In this document: in pieces, positions 59,638-64,000 of the stretch | Position numbering within the stretch: the first letter of the stretch is position 1 | How the letters are laid out: every line of letters starts with the position of its first letter | From: an uncultured Clostridia bacterium | GTDB lineage: Bacteria; Bacillota; Clostridia; Christensenellales; Pumilibacteraceae | Direction of reading: 5' to 3' | Assembly (NCBI GenBank): GCA_947175335.1 | Contig: CAMWMF010000004.1 | Coordinates: 62,001 to 126,000 of the forward strand | DNA: 64,000 bases | Notes under the pieces: generated by a model | Database searches by the model: none | Told to the model about the DNA's origin: nothing | What the model saw: the letters and a program-made list of their open reading frames with translations, nothing else | Translations under genes and position numbers: made by a program

Positions 59638-60693
59638 ATGGCAAAAAACAACAATCAAAGCGGGCTTTCGCCCACCGAATTTTTGGCGAAGAAGTACTTC
59701 GACCAAGCAGAGAAGCATTTTACCGGCGACGGCATGCCGGTGGACTTTAAAAAAGCCGTAGACGGCTACGAGCAGAGTGCAAGGCTGGGATACGCGCCCG
59801 CCATATTCTCGCTGGGCGTATGTTATATACGCGGCTTAGGCGTTGAGCACGACGAGAAAAAGGCGTACGAGCTTATCAGCCAAGCGGCGGAAATGGGAAA
59901 CCTTGACGCGCAGTTCACTATGGGGCACTTCTACTTCGAGGGTCAGGTTGTCGAGCGCGACTACAATAAGGCTGTGGAAATATTCCAAGCCTCCGCGGAT
60001 AAAAATCACCCGGGCGGACTCAACGACCTCGGTTTTTGCTATCAGCACGGACTGGGTGTGGAAGTCGATTTGGAAAAGGCGTTCGATTGCTTTATGCGTT
60101 CGGCGGAGAACGATTTTGCCGCGGCGCAAAACAATGTGGGAGACTGCTACAACTTTGGGCGCGGCGTCAAGGCGGACGGTGAAAAGGCGTATTTGTACTA
60201 TTACCGCGCCGCGCAAAACGGATATCCGATTGCGCAAAACAACGTCGGTATGTGCTATCTTAACGGCAGGGGTGTAAAAATGGACTATGCCCAGGCTGTG
60301 CATTGGTTCGAGCAGGCGGGTAAGTTGGGCAATCCCGTAGCCGTCGCCAACCTCGGCTTTTGCTACGAAACAGGCAGGGGGTTGGAGAAGAACGAGGAAA
60401 AGGCGGTTCAGCTGTACACTATAGCCGCCGATGCGGACAGCGCGCCTGCGCAGTACAACCTTGCCAAATGCTTGCGCGACGGCGTGGGAATAAAAGCGGA
60501 CGAACGGCGTGCCTTCTCACTGTTTAAGCGTGCCGCCGAACAAAGCTTTCCCGTCGCATACGCCGACCTTGCCGATTGCTACGCGCGTGGCATAGGCACA
60601 AAGGTGGACGAGGCGCTTGCCGAAAAGTATAAAAAACTCGCCGAGGAGGCGGGCTTTCCCAATTCCACAGCTAAGGCTGCGGACGACAAGTAG
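59638..60693 (+). CDS. Sel1-repeat protein
   Basis: A 351-residue protein made almost wholly of about eight Sel1-like repeats of 36 residues ('APAIFSLGVCYIRGLGV', 'LDAQFTMGHFYFEGQVV', 'PIAQNNVGMCYLNGRGV' and so on). These alpha-solenoids serve as protein-binding scaffolds. No signal peptide is seen, so it is cytoplasmic; the first 25 residues are not repeat-like. GAGAGG precedes the start. Together with the split J/Sel1 gene it is the second Sel1 protein within 3 kb. The partner is unknown. Confidence 0.88.
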   Translation: MAKNNNQSGLSPTEFLAKKYFDQAEKHFTGDGMPVDFKKAVDGYEQSARLGYAPAIFSLGVCYIRGLGVEHDEKKAYELISQAAEMGNLDAQFTMGHFYFEGQVVERDYNKAVEIFQASADKNHPGGLNDLGFCYQHGLGVEVDLEKAFDCFMRSAENDFAAAQNNVGDCYNFGRGVKADGEKAYLYYYRAAQNGYPIAQNNVGMCYLNGRGVKMDYAQAVHWFEQAGKLGNPVAVANLGFCYETGRGLEKNEEKAVQLYTIAADADSAPAQYNLAKCLRDGVGIKADERRAFSLFKRAAEQSFPVAYADLADCYARGIGTKVDEALAEKYKKLAEEAGFPNSTAKAADDK

Positions 60694-60735
60694 ACAAGCA
60701 GATATATATGTTGTAACTATCCTGTACAAAAACCG

Positions 60736-60763
60736 CGGCGGACTTGGTCCGTCGTGTTTTTTT
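60736..60763 (+). terminator. Terminator of the Sel1 gene
   Basis: CGGCGGAC pairs with GTCCGTCG (one G-T) around a TTG loop and is followed by TGTTTTTTT. Confidence 0.85.
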
Positions 60764-60805
60764 GCGGTAAAAACGGTCGATAATACGCTATATCGCGCGC
60801 ATTGC

Positions 60806-60834
60806 TTGACTAAATTGCGCTCATGTGGTAATAT
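60806..60834 (+). promoter_or_regulatory. Promoter of the flippase-pssA-psd operon
   Basis: TTGACT, 17 bases ending ATGTGG, TAATAT. Confidence 0.68.
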
Positions 60835-60876
60835 ATAAATAGTGTGACCTAAAATTGTCACAAAAAGTGAGATTGT

Positions 60877-62202
60877 ATGACAAAAAAGGCAAAAAAACAA
60901 ATAATAAACATAGCGTTCCTTATCGTGTTGATAAGCGTTACGTTTATCGTGATTTTTGTCAGTCAGGATATTAACATACATGATATCGGTCAATTCCTTT
61001 ATAACTGCAATCCGTGGTTTATCGTCGGCGCGTTCGGCGGGCTTTTGGGCTACATTATTTTCGAGGCGATAAGTCTGCACATAATAGCGCACGCGCTCGG
61101 CCGCAAAAGCAAGTTCACGTCGTCGGTAGCGTATTCCACCGCCGACCTGTACTACTCGGCAATCACGCCGTCGGCAAGCGGCGGACAACCCGCTTCCGCG
61201 TTCTATATGATGCGCGACGGCATGAGCGGCGGCACGGCGGGCTTTACCGTACTGTTCAACATAATAGCGTACACCGTGGCGACAATACTCGTCGGATTAT
61301 TCGGCGTTGTGGCATGCCCCGGCATGTTCGGTCAGATAGGGCACTGGCTGGCAAAAACGCTTGTTATAGTCGGATTTGTTATTCAGCTTGCACTGCTTGC
61401 ACTGCTTTTGCTTTGCTTGTTTCGCGCGAGGGTGATACTTGCAATAGGCAACTGGGGCATAACGCTGCTCTCCAAAATGCATATTGTAAAAAAGACGGAC
61501 AAGTGGCGCGGCAAGCTGGAAGGCGTTGTAACCAAATACCGTTCCTGCCGCACCGTAATAAAAAAGCACCCCATGCTGTTTGTAAACTCGCTGCTGCTTA
61601 ACATCGCGCAGCGCGTGTCGCAAACGCTAATCCCGTGTTTTGTAATTATGGCTTCGCCGTTATTCGGCAAGGTTGACGTCAGCTTTTTGGAGCTGTTCTG
61701 CATGCAGGCGTACGTCATGATAGGGTACAACTCCATACCGCTTCCCGGCGGCACGGGCGTGTACGAATATCTGTATCCCAACGTATTCGGCATAGGCTTC
61801 CCCGGCATGATGACGGAAGTGCTTGCGGCAATGATGGTGTCGCGCGCAATTTCGTTCTATATAAGCATGATTGTTACCGGGCTGTACACGCTGGTATACC
61901 ACGCGGTAGGCATTAAAAAGATAAAGGCCGAGGTTGGCACTCCGCCTCCCGATATACCCGAGGACGTGGACGTGTACACCGCGCTGAAAAGCGATTCTGT
62001 TATAAAATCGATTGCCGACGAGGAACAGTCTGTGCCGTCGGCGCCCAGAAAGCACAAAAAGTCCGCCAATGCGGAAAACGTGGCCGAGCAGTCGGTAGAA
62101 CAATCGGCACAAGCTCAATCGGACAATCCCGCCGAACAATCGGCACAAATTCAATATGACGAACAGTCAAAGGATGAACCCCAAGATGACGGAAACAACT
62201 GA
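60877..62202 (+). CDS. Lysylphosphatidylglycerol synthase TM-region / flippase-like membrane protein
   Basis: A 441-residue protein with about eight membrane spans in residues 8-350. 'ITPSASGGQPASAFYMMRDG' and 'NSIPLPGGTGVYEYLY' are the hallmark loops of the LPG_synthase_TM (UPF0104) family, the membrane half of MprF that moves lipids between leaflets. The catalytic GNAT-like half of MprF is absent. The C-terminal 90 residues are cytoplasmic, with 'EQSVEQSAQAQ'-like low complexity. It overlaps the pssA frame and is cotranscribed with phosphatidylserine and PE genes, so lipid translocation is a reasonable inference. Confidence 0.82.
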   Translation: MTKKAKKQIINIAFLIVLISVTFIVIFVSQDINIHDIGQFLYNCNPWFIVGAFGGLLGYIIFEAISLHIIAHALGRKSKFTSSVAYSTADLYYSAITPSASGGQPASAFYMMRDGMSGGTAGFTVLFNIIAYTVATILVGLFGVVACPGMFGQIGHWLAKTLVIVGFVIQLALLALLLLCLFRARVILAIGNWGITLLSKMHIVKKTDKWRGKLEGVVTKYRSCRTVIKKHPMLFVNSLLLNIAQRVSQTLIPCFVIMASPLFGKVDVSFLELFCMQAYVMIGYNSIPLPGGTGVYEYLYPNVFGIGFPGMMTEVLAAMMVSRAISFYISMIVTGLYTLVYHAVGIKKIKAEVGTPPPDIPEDVDVYTALKSDSVIKSIADEEQSVPSAPRKHKKSANAENVAEQSVEQSAQAQSDNPAEQSAQIQYDEQSKDEPQDDGNN

Positions 62203-63025
62203 AAGACCGGACGATACGGTCGAGCAAAACAGCGCCCCCGCCACCACGCAAACGGAAGGACAAAAACCTCACCGCGACCCTGTGCTTAAACACTTTGTGG
62301 GGTATTGGCACTACGGCGTCATACTTACATATCTTTCACTCGCGTTATCCATTTGCGGCATATGCTTTGCTGCGGCGTACGGCGGCCCGCGCAGGGACGA
62401 TATTGCGGCGTTTTTCCTTTTGCTTGCAGGGCTTTGCGACGCCTTTGACGGTATGGTCGCCAAAACGCGCAAGCACCGTTCGGACAACGACAAGCTGTTC
62501 GGCATGAACATAGACTCGCTCAGCGACATGGTGTCGTTTGGCGTTGCGCCGATAATGGTAGGCGTGGCTATGGGCATGACGCGTTGGTATTACTGCATTG
62601 TTTACGTTATTTTTGCGCTTTGCGGACTTGTACGGCTTGCGTACTACGACGTCAGCGAAGTCAACAGACTTAAAGATCCCACTTCGACAAGGCGGGACAG
62701 CTACGAGGGCTTGCCTATAACCAACGTGTCGTTGGCGTTGCCCGTGTTCTATCTTTTTGCAACGTTATTCGATAAGCATCCCGAATGGATAGGACTTAAC
62801 AGCAATACAATAATAATATACCAAAGCATCATCATGATGACGTGCTATTTGCTTTGCGCGTTCCTGTTTGTGTTCAAGTTCAAAATGTTCAAGGCGCGCG
62901 TTAAAGGTCTTATAATAACGGTAGTCACCATAACGGTTATTGTAATAGGCCTTGCGCTTATTCGCTACTACGTGTTTGACGTTGTATTGTTTGCGCCGCT
63001 TACAAGAACGCCTATGGGTATATAA
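62186..63025 (+). CDS. pssA: CDP-diacylglycerol--serine O-phosphatidyltransferase
   Basis: A CDP-alcohol phosphatidyltransferase of about 279 residues with several membrane spans. The signature is 'CDAFDGMVAKTRKHR' followed by 'LFGMNIDSLSDMVSFGVAP', giving the conserved Asp residues of the PssA class I type. It makes phosphatidylserine from CDP-diacylglycerol and serine. The start is not certain: Met codons at 62156, 62174 and 62186 all overlap the previous gene; 62186 is placed after AAGGA. psd follows 5 bases after the stop, so the pair makes phosphatidylethanolamine. Confidence 0.87.
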   Translation: MTETTERPDDTVEQNSAPATTQTEGQKPHRDPVLKHFVGYWHYGVILTYLSLALSICGICFAAAYGGPRRDDIAAFFLLLAGLCDAFDGMVAKTRKHRSDNDKLFGMNIDSLSDMVSFGVAPIMVGVAMGMTRWYYCIVYVIFALCGLVRLAYYDVSEVNRLKDPTSTRRDSYEGLPITNVSLALPVFYLFATLFDKHPEWIGLNSNTIIIYQSIIMMTCYLLCAFLFVFKFKMFKARVKGLIITVVTITVIVIGLALIRYYVFDVVLFAPLTRTPMGI

Positions 63026-63030
63026 CCGGA

Positions 63031-63879
63031 ATGAGAGAAATAGTAGAAAAGCCGCAGGTTCCCAAATCGCTGAGATTTTTATATTACACAAGGTTCGGCG
63101 GGTTGTGTCTGCGCCTTATTAATCGGCGGTGGCTGAGCAAGCTGGTCGGTCATCACCTCGACGGCAAGCTATCCCGCCGCAAAATAAAAAAGTATATCAA
63201 AAAGAACGGCATTGACATGTCGGAATTTATAGAGGAAGATTACAAAAGCTTTAACGCTTTTTTCACTCGGCACATCAAGCCCGAGCTTCGTCCGTTCGAT
63301 ACGGAGCCCGACGCACTGTGCAGTCCGTGCGACGGCAAGGTGTCGGCGTACAGAATAGACGACGAGTTAAAGTTTAACGTAAAGGGTTACGACTACACGG
63401 TGGAAACGCTGTTAAAGAATGCCGAGCTTGCCGAGCATTACCGCGGCGGACTGTGCATTGTTTTTAGATTGTGCGTAACCGATTACCATAGATACCACTT
63501 TTTCGACGGCGGTACGGCAAGCGGTAATACCTTTATCAAAGGTCGGCTGCACACCGTCCAGCCCGTCGCGCTGGAAAACCGCAGGGTGTTCACCGAAAAC
63601 TGTCGGGAATACACCGTGTTGGACACCGATAACTTCGGCAAGGCGGTGATGGTGGAAGTGGGCGCAATGATGGTGGGGCGCATAGTCAACGCCGTCAAGG
63701 ACGGCCGCTTCGAGCGCGGTCAGGAAAAGGGCAAGTTCGAGTTTGGCGGCTCCACCGTAATACTGTTGCTGGAAAAGGACAGGGCGGAGCTTGACGACGA
63801 GTTTTTTATCAACACTGCAGCCGATAAGGAAACGGTTGTCAAGTGCGGTGAGAAAATAGGACGGAAAATTCGGAATTAG
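63031..63879 (+). CDS. psd: Phosphatidylserine decarboxylase
   Basis: A 282-residue proenzyme that decarboxylates phosphatidylserine to phosphatidylethanolamine. 'SFNAFFTRHIKPELRPFD' and 'LCSPCDGKVSAY' are N-terminal hallmarks, 'VTDYHRYHFFDGG' holds the catalytic His, and 'KFEFGGSTVILLLEKD' contains the GGST self-cleavage site whose Ser becomes the pyruvoyl group. It resembles the Clostridial type. The stop codon falls in a short AATTCGG/AATTAGA piece of the heptamer repeat, so the last residues may be repeat-derived. Confidence 0.93.
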   Translation: MREIVEKPQVPKSLRFLYYTRFGGLCLRLINRRWLSKLVGHHLDGKLSRRKIKKYIKKNGIDMSEFIEEDYKSFNAFFTRHIKPELRPFDTEPDALCSPCDGKVSAYRIDDELKFNVKGYDYTVETLLKNAELAEHYRGGLCIVFRLCVTDYHRYHFFDGGTASGNTFIKGRLHTVQPVALENRRVFTENCREYTVLDTDNFGKAVMVEVGAMMVGRIVNAVKDGRFERGQEKGKFEFGGSTVILLLEKDRAELDDEFFINTAADKETVVKCGEKIGRKIRN

Positions 63880-63885
63880 AAATTT
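63868..63885 (+). repeat. Partial heptamer repeat at the psd stop codon
   Basis: AATTCGG, AATTAGA, AATT; only two heptamers. It contains the psd stop codon. Confidence 0.45.
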
Positions 63886-63911
63886 GTCAATCTTTACTTA
63901 TCTTAAAATGC

Positions 63912-63940
63912 TTGATTAATTTTTGATAGTTTGTTATAAC
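63912..63940 (+). promoter_or_regulatory. Promoter near the right edge
   Basis: TTGATT, 17 bases, TATAAC, ahead of the partial gene at 63969. Confidence 0.5.
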
Positions 63941-63968
63941 TCATGTAGAGTTCATACAGAGGTCGAAT

Positions 63969-64000
63969 ATGAGCACCGAAACCCAACAAAACGAAATAAC
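63969..64000 (+). CDS. Start of a gene cut by the window edge
   Basis: An ATG with AGAGG 6 bases upstream opens 'MSTETQQNEI' and runs off the window. Too short to identify. Confidence 0.45.
   Translation, partial: MSTETQQNEI

Overview
The window looks like a chromosome segment of an uncultured gut Clostridia-type Firmicute. Evidence: obg, nadD, yqeK and rsfS in the Firmicutes order, Mini-RNase III (mrnC), DegV, ThyX, a DUF3343 partner of a NifS-like enzyme, SigmaA-type promoters, AGGAGG ribosome sites, and a bile salt hydrolase that points to an intestinal habitat. Genus cannot be assigned by reading alone.

Region 1 (1-11,130) is the right end of an integrative conjugative element. A type IV secretion operon encodes the tail of a VirD4/TraG coupling ATPase, an anchored Cys-repeat surface protein, a small VirB2-like pilin, a VirB6-like membrane protein, a VirB4 ATPase, and a 635-aa protein that joins a large secreted ectodomain to a second copy of the pilin domain. 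After a terminator come a TnpV-like protein, a small ribbon-helix-helix-like protein, a tyrosine integrase and three 12-bp repeats. These lie directly against the 3' end of a tRNA-Gln gene, the probable attachment site.

Region 2 (11,130-25,000) is chromosomal. It holds a five-tRNA cluster (Gln, Gln, His, Arg, Gly), a HAD/Nudix pair, tRNA-Lys/Tyr, flavin and PNPOx-like proteins, a birA / Nudix-like / sugar kinase / dehydrogenase operon, tyrS-yigZ, a PucR-like regulator, and a cysteine desulfurase divergent from DUF3343.

Region 3 (25,400-34,360) is one long co-directional operon: nth, obgE, a single nadD-yqeK-rsfS fusion gene, PAP2 phosphatase, tsaE, tsaB, rimI, an alpha/beta hydrolase, a membrane-anchored MurF-like ligase and an SDR. 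It links DNA repair, ribosome maturation, NAD and t6A synthesis with envelope growth.

Region 4 (34,360-45,000) is rich in surface and membrane proteins: a PH-like membrane protein, a 1153-aa repeat surface protein, a split TauE/SafE transporter, gdhA, and a 1050-aa protein that fuses an XRE DNA-binding domain through one membrane span to InlB-type and GLUG repeats, with a perfect inverted repeat over its own promoter.

Region 5 (45,000-64,000) holds degV, an acetyltransferase, mrnC-thyX-rlmB (rlmB seems to start at ATT), tpiA-gpmI, an SPFH protein, bile salt hydrolase, a frame-split DnaJ/coiled-coil/Sel1 gene, thiN, a DJ-1 protein, a Sel1 protein, and a flippase-like / pssA / psd phosphatidylethanolamine cassette.

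Two features recur across the chromosomal part. One is a dispersed repeat built from AATTNNG heptamers at gene ends. The other is a set of genes whose ATG sits 6-8 nt after a good -10 box with no Shine-Dalgarno sequence, that is, probable leaderless transcripts. The best candidates for something undescribed are the pilin-fusion conjugation system, the membrane-spanning XRE-InlB-GLUG protein, and the heptamer repeat family.
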